Source: Lacticaseibacillus jixianensis
GTDB lineage: Bacteria; Bacillota; Bacilli; Lactobacillales; Lactobacillaceae
Direction of reading: 5' to 3'
Length of the DNA: 64,000 nt
NCBI RefSeq assembly: GCF_003946485.1
Contig: NZ_RHOJ01000002.1
Coordinates: forward strand, 143,550 to 207,549
Shown here: piece by piece, positions 10,709 through 18,979 of the stretch
Layout of the letters: the number at the start of each line of letters is the position of its first letter
Position numbering within the stretch: position 1 is the first letter of the stretch
Notes under the pieces: generated by a model
What the model saw: the letters and a program-made list of their open reading frames with translations, nothing else
What the model was told of the DNA's origin: nothing
The model's database searches: none
Position numbers and translations under genes: made by a program

Positions 10709-11328
10709 GGCTGGCAACGCGGGAGTGGCTAACTACGCTCACGGCCTCGCCGCCAAAAAACGGCGGCAATGCCCTGAGCTAGGCTATCCATCCCGCTAAA
10801 ACCGCCAGCCCTGCGCACCTTGCACCTAACTGGGCTACGGGTCGACAACGCCCGAGCGCTCAGCTACGCTCACGGCCTTGCCGCCAAAAAACGGCGGCAA
10901 TGCCCTGAGCTAGGCTGATCGTCGGGCTAAGACCGTCGACCCTGCGCACCTTGGCGTAACTGGGCTGCGGGCTGGCAACGCGGGAGTGGCTAGCTACGCT
11001 CACGGCCTCGCCGCCAAAGTACAGCGGCAATTCCGTGAGCTAGGCTATCCATCCCGCTAAAACCGCCAGCCCTGCGCACCTTGCACCTAACTGGGCTACG
11101 GGTCGACAACGCCCGAGCGCTCAGCTACGCCATCGGCCTCGCCGCCAAAAAGCGGCGGCAATGCCGATGGCTAGGCTGATCGTCAGGCTAAGACCGTCGA
11201 CCCTGCGCACCTTGGCCTAACTGGGCTACGACTTGGCAACGCGGAAGTGATTAGCTACGGCCGCGGCTTCACCTGCTGCGCAGGCAAAGCCGCAGCCTAG
11301 GCTAATCATTCCGCTAAACCCGCCAAGT
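10709..11328. repeat. Tandem array of five long palindromic repeats
   Basis: Five palindromic units of about 100 bp at 10709-10810, 10839-10942, 10970-11071, 11100-11203 and 11231-11328. Units 1 and 3 share ends GGCTGGC/GCCAGCC and GCGGGA/TCCCGC. Units 2 and 4 share GGGTCGAC/GTCGACCC and GCCCGAGC/GTCGGGC. Unit 5 is a diverged type-1 copy (ACTTGGC/GCCAAGT). Units 1+2 and 3+4 therefore form a tandem dimer of period 261 bp. All carry TAGCTACG or a close variant on the left, GCTAGGCT or close on the right, and the spacer word GCGCACCTT. A degenerate half unit precedes at about 10650-10690. No credible coding region lies in 10432-11476. Confidence 0.85.
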
Positions 11329-11344
11329 CTTCGCATCTTACATC

Positions 11345-11376
11345 AAAAAATCGGTCCCGGGGAGGGCCGATTTTGG
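11345..11376. terminator. Terminator downstream of the AraC-family gene
   Basis: AAAATCGGTCC and GGGCCGATTTT form an imperfect stem with T-tracts on both strands; it sits past the 3' end of the AraC-family gene (minus strand) and just after the palindrome array. Confidence 0.65.
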
Positions 11377-11476
11377 GTAGTTCCATAGCAATGAGTGGTC
11401 GGCCCCGTCCGAAGAGCCGGCCTGTCTTGACTGACAAATACAGGATAGCATCAGCCGCCAAAGACAACGGACATTT

Positions 11477-12352
11477 TCAAAAGTAAACCCGGTCATTTTT
11501 GTGAAACCGCTTGTACGCCTTGCGGTACGCGCTGGGGGTCAGGCCCTTCCAGCCCTTAAAATTACGCGCCAACGCGCGCTGGTTGGCAAACCCGACCGCC
11601 GTGGCCACATAGTCGATCGCCTTATTTGACGTCAATAGCAGCTCCCGCGCCTTCATCAGCCGGACCGTGCGCAGATAGCGAATGACCGACAGCTTGAGGT
11701 TCGCCTGAAACTGGGCGTTCAGCGTCGTGGTCGACACGTGCAGGCGCTGCGCCAGGCGCGCAGTCGTCAGCGGCTCGGCGTAGTCGCGGTCGATGATCCC
11801 CATGGCCGCGTCGACCAGCGGCGGATTGACCCGCACGGCCGGCGTTTGCAGCGGCGCGGTGAAGTGAGCGGCCAGCAGCGCAAGCACCCGGTAAAACGCG
11901 CTGAGCATGCGCAGCCGACTGATCTGATCTCCGGCGCGGCCGTGCTCCTGGGACATCGCCAGCATGGCGGTCCATAAGGCTTCGTAAGCCGGGCGCTGGG
12001 CCGGGTCCGCCGGCTGACCATGGAGCGTAAAGTGCCAGTTGACCGCGTCCGGCAGGACCTCGGTCAAAAATTCCGGATCGACGTTGAAGCCGTACTCCAG
12101 CCAGTCAGCGCGTTGCTCGGCGGAGGAGCTGTGGACGACGCGCGGATCGATCGCCCACATGCACCCGGGCGTGAACAGACTGGTCCGGCCATCCTCAACC
12201 ACCTTCAGCGTGCCCCCGTGGATCAGGCAGTTGACTTCCAGCCCCTGGTGCCAGTGCGGGGCGACGGCCGCCATCCTCGCTGGCCGGCGCAGGTAATCAC
12301 GAAACGGAAACGACGGGGTCATCTGCACGATCTCATGTTTGATTGCCGCCAT
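11477..12352 (-). CDS. AraC-family transcriptional regulator
   Basis: About 291 residues. The N-terminal half is a cupin-like sensing domain (HWHQGLEVNCLIHGG near residue 35). The C-terminal 100 residues hold two helix-turn-helix motifs of the AraC/XylS type: LTTARLAQRLHVSTTTLNAQF and IDYVATAVGFANQRALARNFKGWKGLTPSAYRK split over the second. Such proteins usually control sugar genes and bind a sugar in the cupin. I take the ATG at 12352 with GAGGTG about six bases upstream; a GTG at 12361 is an alternative. It lies 70 bases after the MupG-family gene on the same strand, which may be its target, but this is only positional. Confidence 0.88.
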   Translation of the reverse strand: MAAIKHEIVQMTPSFPFRDYLRRPARMAAVAPHWHQGLEVNCLIHGGTLKVVEDGRTSLFTPGCMWAIDPRVVHSSSAEQRADWLEYGFNVDPEFLTEVLPDAVNWHFTLHGQPADPAQRPAYEALWTAMLAMSQEHGRAGDQISRLRMLSAFYRVLALLAAHFTAPLQTPAVRVNPPLVDAAMGIIDRDYAEPLTTARLAQRLHVSTTTLNAQFQANLKLSVIRYLRTVRLMKARELLLTSNKAIDYVATAVGFANQRALARNFKGWKGLTPSAYRKAYKRFHKNDRVYF

Positions 12353-12421
12353 CAAGCTCACCTCTTTTTACCTATGTTAAAACAGATTCCGCCAACTCGG
12401 TCAGCAGAATCTGTTCTCTCG

Positions 12422-13510
12422 TTAGGCTTTAACCATCCGAAAGCCGCTCCAAGGCTTCAGGTAGCTGAGCAGGAACAACTCGTCCGGGTGCAAGTGGCCG
12501 ACCACATTGACCCGACCGTCGTTCGGCATGCCCTGCAACGCGATCTGGGTTTCGCCCTTGTACTGGCCGAACTTCTCGTTGTCGATGAGGACGTCGCCGC
12601 GCTTGATCGGCTCGGTGTGGTGCGCCGGGAAATCGCGGTCGCGGTACTTGACCCGCGTCATCGTGCTGCGCAGCAGGTACTCGGAGCGATCGCCGCGGTA
12701 GCTGTGGTCATTATCGAACAGCAGCTCAGCCTCAAGCGGCGAAATGTCGGCATCCGGCACCACCTTAAGGGCTGGGTACGCGGCGGTCCAGGCGTCGTGC
12801 GCCGCCTTGAGTTCAGCCTCGCTGGCGTACGCATTGCCGATGATCACATCGTTGATCGTGTCGAGCAGCACATAGTGTTTGACCTGCGTCTCGATCGGCA
12901 GGTGGCGGTGGTCTTCAAGCGTGCACACGCCATCCTGCGTCGGCCACGGGCCAAACGTTGCGGCCTGCGACGTGATGAAGGCGGCCGTGTTCAGGTCGTA
13001 CTTCGTGTACATCGCCGTCGCCTGGTCGAAGAACGCCTGTCCCAGCCCCGAAAACTGGTGCGGGTAGAAATTGTGTGAGCCCAGCAGGTTCTCACGGTTG
13101 GGTGAATACGACATGATATTGTCGATGTAGTGCGTGCCTGACGACATGTTGACCTCGATCTTCAGGCCGTACGGGTTGCGCGTCATGCGCGCTTCCTCGG
13201 CACCCGTGAAGCCCAAGTCCAGCCGCACGCCCCACGCCCCAAGGTCCTTGAAGAACTTCAGGTTGTCGTAGGTCACGCCGAGCTGATCGAACAGGGCCGG
13301 GTTCATGTCGACCATCACTTCCATGCCCAGGCTGTTGGCGTGGTCGATCACCTTTTTAAAGCTGGCGACCACGCTGGCCGCGTCACCCTTGATCTCAAGC
13401 AGTGACGTGAACACCCGCTTGAAGCCATACTTAGCCGCCAGGTCCAGGTAGGCCGCGTCTTTTTCATAAGTGGAACGCTCCGGATAAACGGAGACGCCTA
13501 ATTTTCCCAT
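12422..13510 (-). CDS. MupG-family (DUF871) 6-phospho-N-acetylmuramidase-like protein
   Basis: 362 residues. The N-terminal two thirds is a TIM barrel beginning MGKLGVSVYPERST, with EVMVDMNPALFDQLG and LGAWGVRLDLGFTG; a smaller C-terminal beta domain follows from about residue 250. This matches DUF871/MupG, which in Staphylococcus cleaves MurNAc-6-phosphate-GlcNAc during cell-wall recycling. No murQ or MurNAc PTS is adjacent, so the exact phospho-disaccharide substrate is open. The gene is divergent from fruR with a 190-bp intergenic region. The N-terminal start is well supported by family similarity. Confidence 0.85.
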   Translation of the reverse strand: MGKLGVSVYPERSTYEKDAAYLDLAAKYGFKRVFTSLLEIKGDAASVVASFKKVIDHANSLGMEVMVDMNPALFDQLGVTYDNLKFFKDLGAWGVRLDLGFTGAEEARMTRNPYGLKIEVNMSSGTHYIDNIMSYSPNRENLLGSHNFYPHQFSGLGQAFFDQATAMYTKYDLNTAAFITSQAATFGPWPTQDGVCTLEDHRHLPIETQVKHYVLLDTINDVIIGNAYASEAELKAAHDAWTAAYPALKVVPDADISPLEAELLFDNDHSYRGDRSEYLLRSTMTRVKYRDRDFPAHHTEPIKRGDVLIDNEKFGQYKGETQIALQGMPNDGRVNVVGHLHPDELFLLSYLKPWSGFRMVKA

Positions 13511-13656
13511 GAGTAAAATCCCCCTTTACGTCATTAGCCTACCATATTGGCCTACACCAATGAAAGGGCTTCCTGATGATTTGTGGGAACAATTTTGGAT
13601 GTGACGGTTTATGAACGATTTTGCCAAACTTTTTGAATGTTTTTGACCGTTATATA

Positions 13657-13684
13657 TTGATTTTGAATGATCCCGGCGTATAAT
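13657..13684 (+). promoter_or_regulatory. fruRKA promoter with repeated TTTTGA heptads
   Basis: -35 TTGATT (13657-13662), 16-bp spacer, -10 TATAAT (13679-13684). Three related words (TTTTTGAATG at 13630, TTTTTGACCG at 13640, ATTTTGAATG at 13660) repeat over and just upstream of the -35. Such spacing fits binding by a DeoR-type repressor such as FruR, whose gene begins 20 bases downstream. The operator role is inferred. Confidence 0.65.
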
Positions 13685-13704
13685 GACTGCGAGAGGTGAG
13701 GAAA

Positions 13705-14454
13705 GTGCTTACAGAAGAGCGCCACCGGTACATTAAGGCCGCCTTGCGTCAGCAGGGCGTCGTCAAAGCCAAAGATCTCATGCAAGCCCTGGCCGCTTCG
13801 GAGTCCACGGTGCGCCGCGACCTTCAAGACTTAGAGGAACAAGGTGCGCTGAGACGGATCCACGGCGGCGCCGAGCGCCTCATCGACGCCGCGGTGGAAC
13901 CCAGCGTGCGGGAAAAAGCCACCCGCGCCCTGATCGAAAAGCAGCGGATCGCCAAGGCGGCGGCCGCCATGATCCCCGCCCATGCGACTATTTTTCTGGA
14001 TGCCGGCACCACCACGGCGCAGATGATCCCCCTGCTGGTGGGCCGCGACATCACCGTGGTGACCACCGGGGTCGACAACGCCAGTCAGCTGGCCGATTAC
14101 AAGGTCCAAACGCGCATGCTGCCGGGAACCGTCAAGCCCGCCACGAAGGCGCTGATCGGAGCCACCACCGCCCACGCAATGGCGGCCTGTCACTTCGACC
14201 TGGCCTTTCTCGGCACAAACGGCGTGCACCTGAAGTACGGCCTCACCACCCCAGACGAAGAGGAGGCGGCGATCAAGCGCGCGGCGCTCAGCCAGGCGAC
14301 CCAAACCGTCGTCCTGGCCGACCCCAGCAAGTTCGGTCAGGTCAGCTTCGCTAAGTTTGGCGACCTTGCCGCCGCAACGATCCTGACCACCCCGCTCGGG
14401 GAGCTTACTCAGTACTACGAAGATCAACCCACAATCAAGGAGGTCACAAATTGA
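13705..14454 (+). CDS. fruR: DeoR-family fructose operon repressor
   Basis: 249 residues. An N-terminal winged helix of the DeoR type (LTEERHRYIKAAL, then VKAKDLMQALAASESTVRRDLQDLEEQGALRRIHGGA) and a C-terminal sugar-phosphate sensing domain with FLDAGTTTAQM and a DPSKFGQVSFAKFG segment. In lactic bacteria FruR senses fructose 1-phosphate and represses fruRKA. The GTG at 13705 has GAGAGG/GTGAGG upstream and gives the usual MLTEERH start; a GTG at 13696 is possible. The stop codon overlaps the fruK start. First gene of the operon. Confidence 0.93.
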   Translation: MLTEERHRYIKAALRQQGVVKAKDLMQALAASESTVRRDLQDLEEQGALRRIHGGAERLIDAAVEPSVREKATRALIEKQRIAKAAAAMIPAHATIFLDAGTTTAQMIPLLVGRDITVVTTGVDNASQLADYKVQTRMLPGTVKPATKALIGATTAHAMAACHFDLAFLGTNGVHLKYGLTTPDEEEAAIKRAALSQATQTVVLADPSKFGQVSFAKFGDLAAATILTTPLGELTQYYEDQPTIKEVTN

Positions 14455-15368
14455 TTTATTCTGTCACCCTAAACCCATCGATCGACTATGTGGTCACGCT
14501 GGACCACCTCGCGCTTGGACTGGTCAACCGGCTCGACTCGGCGCTGACGCTGCCCGGTGGTAAAGGCATCAACGTGTCCCGGATCCTGAAGGCCCTGGGC
14601 CGGCAAAGCACTGCGCTGGGCTTCATGGGCGGCTTCACCGGCCGCTTCATCGAAGAACAGCTCCAGGCGCTGGCCCTCCCCTGCGCGTTCACGCCCGTTC
14701 AGCAGCCGACGCGGATCAACGTCAAGCTGCGCGCTGAAAGCGAAACGGAGCTGAACGCGGCGGGCCCGACCATCAGCGAGGCCGAGATCAGCGCGTTCAG
14801 AGCCAACTTGCAAAAGCGCCTGCAGCCCGGCGACGTGGTCGTCATGGCCGGCAGCTTGCCCAACGGCCTGCCCGAAAGTTTTTACCGCGACCTGATCCCC
14901 CTGATCCAAGGTGCCGGCGCCGAGTTTGTGATCGACACCACCGGCCAGGCCCTGCTCGACACACTGGCGGCCCACCCACTGGTCGTCAAGCCCAATCACC
15001 ACGAGCTGGCCGAATTATTCGGGGACGCAGAATACCCGGACCTGCAGCAGGTGGTCGCAGCCGGTCGCAAGCTCCTGAAGCGCGGCGCGCAGCACGTGCT
15101 GGTCTCCATGGCCGGCAAGGGCGCACTGCTGGTGGAAGCCGACAAGGCCTACCACGGCAGCGCCGCCAAAGGCCAGGTGGTCAACTCAGTCGGCGCCGGC
15201 GATTCGATGCTGGCAGGCTTTACCGGCACCCTGGCAGAAACGAACGATCCACTGGAGGCCTTCAAGGTCGGCATCGCCTGCGGCAGTGCCACCGCCTTTT
15301 CCAAGGACCTGGCCGACCGTGCCAAGATCGATGAAGTGTATCACACCATTACAATAGAGGAAGTGTAA
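14451..15368 (+). CDS. fruK: 1-phosphofructokinase
   Basis: Converts fructose 1-phosphate, the product of FruA, to fructose 1,6-bisphosphate. 305 residues, PfkB/ribokinase fold: N-terminal SVTLNPSIDYVV, substrate motif GGKGINVSRIL, and the C-terminal signature VNSVGAGDSMLAGF containing the catalytic aspartate. Starts at TTG with AAGGAGGTCACAAA just upstream, and its first base precedes the fruR stop, so translation is coupled. Two bases separate its stop from fruA. Confidence 0.95.
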   Translation: MIYSVTLNPSIDYVVTLDHLALGLVNRLDSALTLPGGKGINVSRILKALGRQSTALGFMGGFTGRFIEEQLQALALPCAFTPVQQPTRINVKLRAESETELNAAGPTISEAEISAFRANLQKRLQPGDVVVMAGSLPNGLPESFYRDLIPLIQGAGAEFVIDTTGQALLDTLAAHPLVVKPNHHELAELFGDAEYPDLQQVVAAGRKLLKRGAQHVLVSMAGKGALLVEADKAYHGSAAKGQVVNSVGAGDSMLAGFTGTLAETNDPLEAFKVGIACGSATAFSKDLADRAKIDEVYHTITIEEV

Positions 15369-15370
15369 CA

Positions 15371-17332
15371 ATGGATATTCGTGACTTATTGCTCAAAAAC
15401 GTCATGATCATGGACCTCAAGGCCACCGATCAGCGCGGTGTCATCGATGAAATGGTCGCCAAGTACAAGGCGGAAGGCATCATTGACGACGAGACCCTGT
15501 ACAAGGAAGACATTCTCAAGCGCGAGGCGGAGTCCACGACCGGCATCGGCGACGGCATCGCCATGCCCCACGCCAAGGACAAGGCCGTGCAGCGCGCCAC
15601 CGTCCTGTTCGCCAAAAGCGAAGCCGGCGTCGAGTACCACGCCTTGGATGGCCAGCCGGTCCACCTGTTCTTCATGATCGCCGCCCCAGAAGGCGCCAAT
15701 AACACGCACCTGCAGGCCCTGGCCGCACTGTCGTCCCTGCTGATCAACCCAGACCTCGTCGCCGCTCTGAAAAAGGCGCAGACGCCGGACGAAGTGCTCC
15801 AGCTGTTCGGCGCCGCTCAGGAGGCAAAGGACGTCAAGGACAAGGAAGACGACGCCAAGGCCGCCCAGCAGGACGCCGCGCGCCAGGCTGCTGCCGAAAG
15901 CCCGGCACCGGCCGCCAAGAAGCCGTTCATCGTCGCCGTCACCGCCTGCCCCACCGGCATTGCCCACACTTACATGGCTGAAGCCGCCCTCAAGGAGCAG
16001 GCCGAGAAGATGGGCGTCGACATCAAGGTCGAAACCAACGGCTCCGAAGGCGTCAAGCACAAGCTGACCGCCGCCGACATTGACGCCGCAGTCGGCGTCA
16101 TCATCGCTGCGGATAAAAAGGTCGACATGCCGCGGTTTGCCGGCAAGCACCTGATCAACCGCCCGGTCATTGACGGCATCAAGAAACCCGAAGAACTGAT
16201 CCAGGACACCCTCGCTGGCAAAGGCCCCATTTTCCACGCCGCCGGTGAGCAAACCGAGACCAGTGCCGCCGCGCCCGAGGAAAAGAAGACCCTGTGGAGC
16301 CGGATCTACGCTGACTTGATGAACGGGGTGTCCAACATGCTGCCGTTCGTGGTCGGCGGCGGGATCATCATGGCGCTCTCCTTCATCTTTGAAAATGCGT
16401 TCGGCGCCAAGTCCCAGTGGTTCACGTTCACCAACAACCTCGGCAATTACGCCTTTTCCTTCCTGGTGCCGGTCCTGGCCGCGTACATCGCGGTGTCGAT
16501 CGGTGACCGCCCGGCCCTGATGCCAGGGTTCGTGGGCGGCTACATGGCCACCGTCGCCGCTGCCTCCGTCGTCCACGCGCAAAACGCGGCTGGCTTCATC
16601 GGCGGCCTCGTCGCTGGGTTCGTCGCCGGCTGGATGATCATCGGCCTGAAGAAACTCTTCGCCGGGATGCCGCACTCACTGGACGGCCTGAAAACGATCC
16701 TGTTCTACCCCGTGATTGGCCTCGCGTTGATTGGTCTGATCATGTTCTTCATCGTCAACCCGATTTTCGCCTTCCTCAACGGTGCTTTGATCAATTGGCT
16801 TGAAGGCATGGGCACCGGCAACGCGGTTGTCGTCGGGGTGATCCTCGCCGGCATGATGAGCATCGACATGGGCGGCCCCTTCAACAAGGCGGCTTACACC
16901 TTTGCCATCGGTGTTTACCAGGCGTCAGGCTTTAAGGACGGCCGCTGGATGGCTGCCGTCATGATCGGGGGCATGATCCCGCCTTTGGCCATCGCCATCG
17001 CCGCGACCTTCTTCCCGCAAAAGTTCACCAAGACGGAGCACTCCTCTGCGATGTCTAACTACGTGCTCGGCCTGACTTTCATTACCGAAGGCGCGATCCC
17101 GTTTGCAGCCACTGACCCGCTGCACATCATCGGCAGCAGCGTCATCGGCTCGGCCATCGCCGGCGGTCTGACCCAGCTGTTCCACGTCAACGTCCCGGCG
17201 CCTCACGGGGGCATCGTGGCGCTGGCTTTGACCAACCAGAAGCTCGGCTTCATTGTCTCGCTCATCGTCGGGACCCTGATCGCCGCGCTGATCCTCGGCT
17301 TCTGGCGCCCCAAGGCCAAGGAAAGCCTCTAA
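15371..17332 (+). CDS. fruA: PTS fructose transporter, IIABC
   Basis: Takes up fructose and phosphorylates it to fructose 1-phosphate. 653 residues. Domain order A-B-C: EIIA-fru (1-150) with phospho-histidine in MPHAKDKA; an alanine/aspartate-rich linker; EIIB-fru from about 178 with the phospho-cysteine in VTACPTGIAHTYMAEAAL; EIIC from about 315 with about nine or ten membrane helices and the conserved FITEGAIPFA motif. All phosphotransfer residues are present. RBS is GAGGAAGTG. Last gene of fruRKA; a strong hairpin at 17413 ends the operon. Confidence 0.97.
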   Translation: MDIRDLLLKNVMIMDLKATDQRGVIDEMVAKYKAEGIIDDETLYKEDILKREAESTTGIGDGIAMPHAKDKAVQRATVLFAKSEAGVEYHALDGQPVHLFFMIAAPEGANNTHLQALAALSSLLINPDLVAALKKAQTPDEVLQLFGAAQEAKDVKDKEDDAKAAQQDAARQAAAESPAPAAKKPFIVAVTACPTGIAHTYMAEAALKEQAEKMGVDIKVETNGSEGVKHKLTAADIDAAVGVIIAADKKVDMPRFAGKHLINRPVIDGIKKPEELIQDTLAGKGPIFHAAGEQTETSAAAPEEKKTLWSRIYADLMNGVSNMLPFVVGGGIIMALSFIFENAFGAKSQWFTFTNNLGNYAFSFLVPVLAAYIAVSIGDRPALMPGFVGGYMATVAAASVVHAQNAAGFIGGLVAGFVAGWMIIGLKKLFAGMPHSLDGLKTILFYPVIGLALIGLIMFFIVNPIFAFLNGALINWLEGMGTGNAVVVGVILAGMMSIDMGGPFNKAAYTFAIGVYQASGFKDGRWMAAVMIGGMIPPLAIAIAATFFPQKFTKTEHSSAMSNYVLGLTFITEGAIPFAATDPLHIIGSSVIGSAIAGGLTQLFHVNVPAPHGGIVALALTNQKLGFIVSLIVGTLIAALILGFWRPKAKESL

Positions 17333-17412
17333 GCGGCAAGCTTGAACTAGAGGCTGAGACATAAAGCGGTTTTAGCCCAAAGCACAAGGGCGTCGCTTTA
17401 CGGAACGCGACT

Positions 17413-17446
17413 AGCGCCATCACTGATCAGTGATGGCGCTTTTTGC
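17413..17446 (+). terminator. fruRKA terminator
   Basis: A 28-base perfect palindrome (14-bp arms, AGCGCCATCACTGA and its complement) followed by TTTTT, 80 bases after fruA. Confidence 0.88.
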
Positions 17447-17554
17447 TAGCAAAAAAGCGGGCAAGCCCCCCCTGCCGGCGCGGAGTCGTTTCGCTTGTTG
17501 CGCCCTGCTTTAGGCCCTAAACTGAAACCAGCAAAATAAGGAGGCGGATCATCC

Positions 17555-18469
17555 ATGCAAGCATTTGGTTTTGAAGTCGAACACGGTGCCACCACCCTCA
17601 CCGCCCGCACGCTCCCCGACTTGCGCCCCGCCGGCGATGAGGTGATCATCAACGTGCAGGCGGTCGGGCTCAACAACCGCGAGCGCATGCAGCGCCGCGG
17701 CACCTTCCCCGGTGATTTCAACGTCTTGGGGTCGGACGTTGCCGGCACCATCGCGGCGCTGGGCCACAGCGCCACCGACCTAACCCTCGGCCAGCGCGTC
17801 TTGGCCCGAACCACGGCCGGGGACGCCACCCAGGCGGCGCGGGCCCGGGAAGTCGTGCCGCTGCCGCGCAATCTCAGCTTTGAGCGCGCTGCCGCCATGA
17901 TCACCCCGGCCGTCACCGCGTACCGGGCGGTGAACGTGTTCGCCACGCTGCAGCCCGGGCAGACGGTCGTGGTCAAGGGGGCCAGCGGCGGCGTGGGCCT
18001 GCTCATCCTGCAGCTGGCCAAAGCGCAGGGGGCGCGGGTGATCGGCGTGGCCAGCGCGGGCCGCCGGGAGCTCGTCCTCGCCGCGGGCGCCGCGGCCTTT
18101 GTGGCTTACGACACCGAGACGCCGGCCAAGACCCTGGCGGACTCAGCCGACATCGTTTTCAACGCCGCGCTGGATGGCGTCAACGGCGACGACGACGTCG
18201 CGATGGTGCGCACCGGCGGGCAGATTGTCAGCGTTGCCCACCAAGCGCCGCCCAGCAGCAAGGCGGTCCGCTTCACCCACATCCACCCTGGCGCCCGGCC
18301 GAGCGAGCACGACATCCTGAGTGAACTCGTCCCGCAGTTTGCCGACGGGCTGCTGGAAATGCCGATCGGGATCCTGCTGCCGTTTACGCAGGCGGGCTTT
18401 GCCGAAGCGCATGACCTCCTGCCGCAGCCGCACACCGGCCGCATCGTCGTGTCCACCGCTGCCAAATAG
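17555..18469 (+). CDS. Zinc-free NADP-dependent alcohol dehydrogenase/quinone oxidoreductase (MDR family)
   Basis: 304 residues. GroES-like N-terminal half with VIINVQAVGLNNRERMQR and DVAGTIAALG, then a Rossmann domain with the glycine-rich VVVKGASGGVGLLILQLAKA. No catalytic zinc cysteines are visible, so it belongs to the quinone-reductase side of the MDR superfamily. The substrate is unknown. The ATG follows AAGGAGGCGGATCATCC. It stands alone between two terminators. Confidence 0.88.
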   Translation: MQAFGFEVEHGATTLTARTLPDLRPAGDEVIINVQAVGLNNRERMQRRGTFPGDFNVLGSDVAGTIAALGHSATDLTLGQRVLARTTAGDATQAARAREVVPLPRNLSFERAAAMITPAVTAYRAVNVFATLQPGQTVVVKGASGGVGLLILQLAKAQGARVIGVASAGRRELVLAAGAAAFVAYDTETPAKTLADSADIVFNAALDGVNGDDDVAMVRTGGQIVSVAHQAPPSSKAVRFTHIHPGARPSEHDILSELVPQFADGLLEMPIGILLPFTQAGFAEAHDLLPQPHTGRIVVSTAAK

Positions 18470-18481
18470 CCGCCCACCAAT

Positions 18482-18511
18482 AATGGCCCACCACCTGGTG
18501 AGCCATTTTTT
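18482..18511 (+). terminator. Terminator after the MDR oxidoreductase gene
   Basis: AATGGCCCACCA and TGGTGAGCCATT form a near-complete stem with a two-base loop, followed by a T-run. Confidence 0.8.
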
Positions 18512-18528
18512 AATGTTGTGAGGTTAGG

Positions 18529-18738
18529 TTAAAGCGTTGCCCCAAGCACGCCCACCAACACCACGACCAGGGCCAACGCCCCCAGCGCGACTTTCACGCC
18601 GCCCACCGGCGTTGCCGCCACGCGGTCAAACGCCCGCGCATGCGCGGCCGCAAGCTGCCGGCGGCTCCCCGTCGCCGCCCACCGCACGATGCGGTGCGTA
18701 TGATAATGGCGCTTGATCCCGAATCCCGCACTCATCAT
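18529..18738 (-). CDS. Small membrane protein, unknown
   Basis: 69 residues: a basic, histidine- and arginine-rich N-terminal part (about 1-45) and one hydrophobic helix at the C-terminus (VALGALALVVVLVGVLGATL). A GGAAG lies about seven bases upstream of the first ATG. It converges on the MDR oxidoreductase gene across the terminator at 18482. I do not recognise the family. The clean single transmembrane segment and position favour a real gene, but a chance frame in GC-rich DNA cannot be excluded. Confidence 0.45.
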   Translation of the reverse strand: MMSAGFGIKRHYHTHRIVRWAATGSRRQLAAAHARAFDRVAATPVGGVKVALGALALVVVLVGVLGATL

Positions 18739-18979
18739 AATATCATCTTCCCTATTATTTCTAACCTTATTATAATCCCGATGCCATTATCATACACGCT
18801 TACATGGGAAAAGAAAAGCATCTTGAACTAATTCGGGGAACCGGGACGCGACCCTGGCACGCCTTGGACGAAAAAACGGCCACCACAAACCGGTGTCCGT
18901 TACAATCAGCGTCAGCAACCAAGTGATGCGAGCGTCTGCTGTGCTGACGAGTATTCTGACGATCCATTGGCCCGCGGCA

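Noticed and set aside
10709..11328. CRISPR array
   Set aside because: Units are ~100-bp palindromes in a 261-bp dimer with conserved, not unique, spacers; no cas genes nearby.
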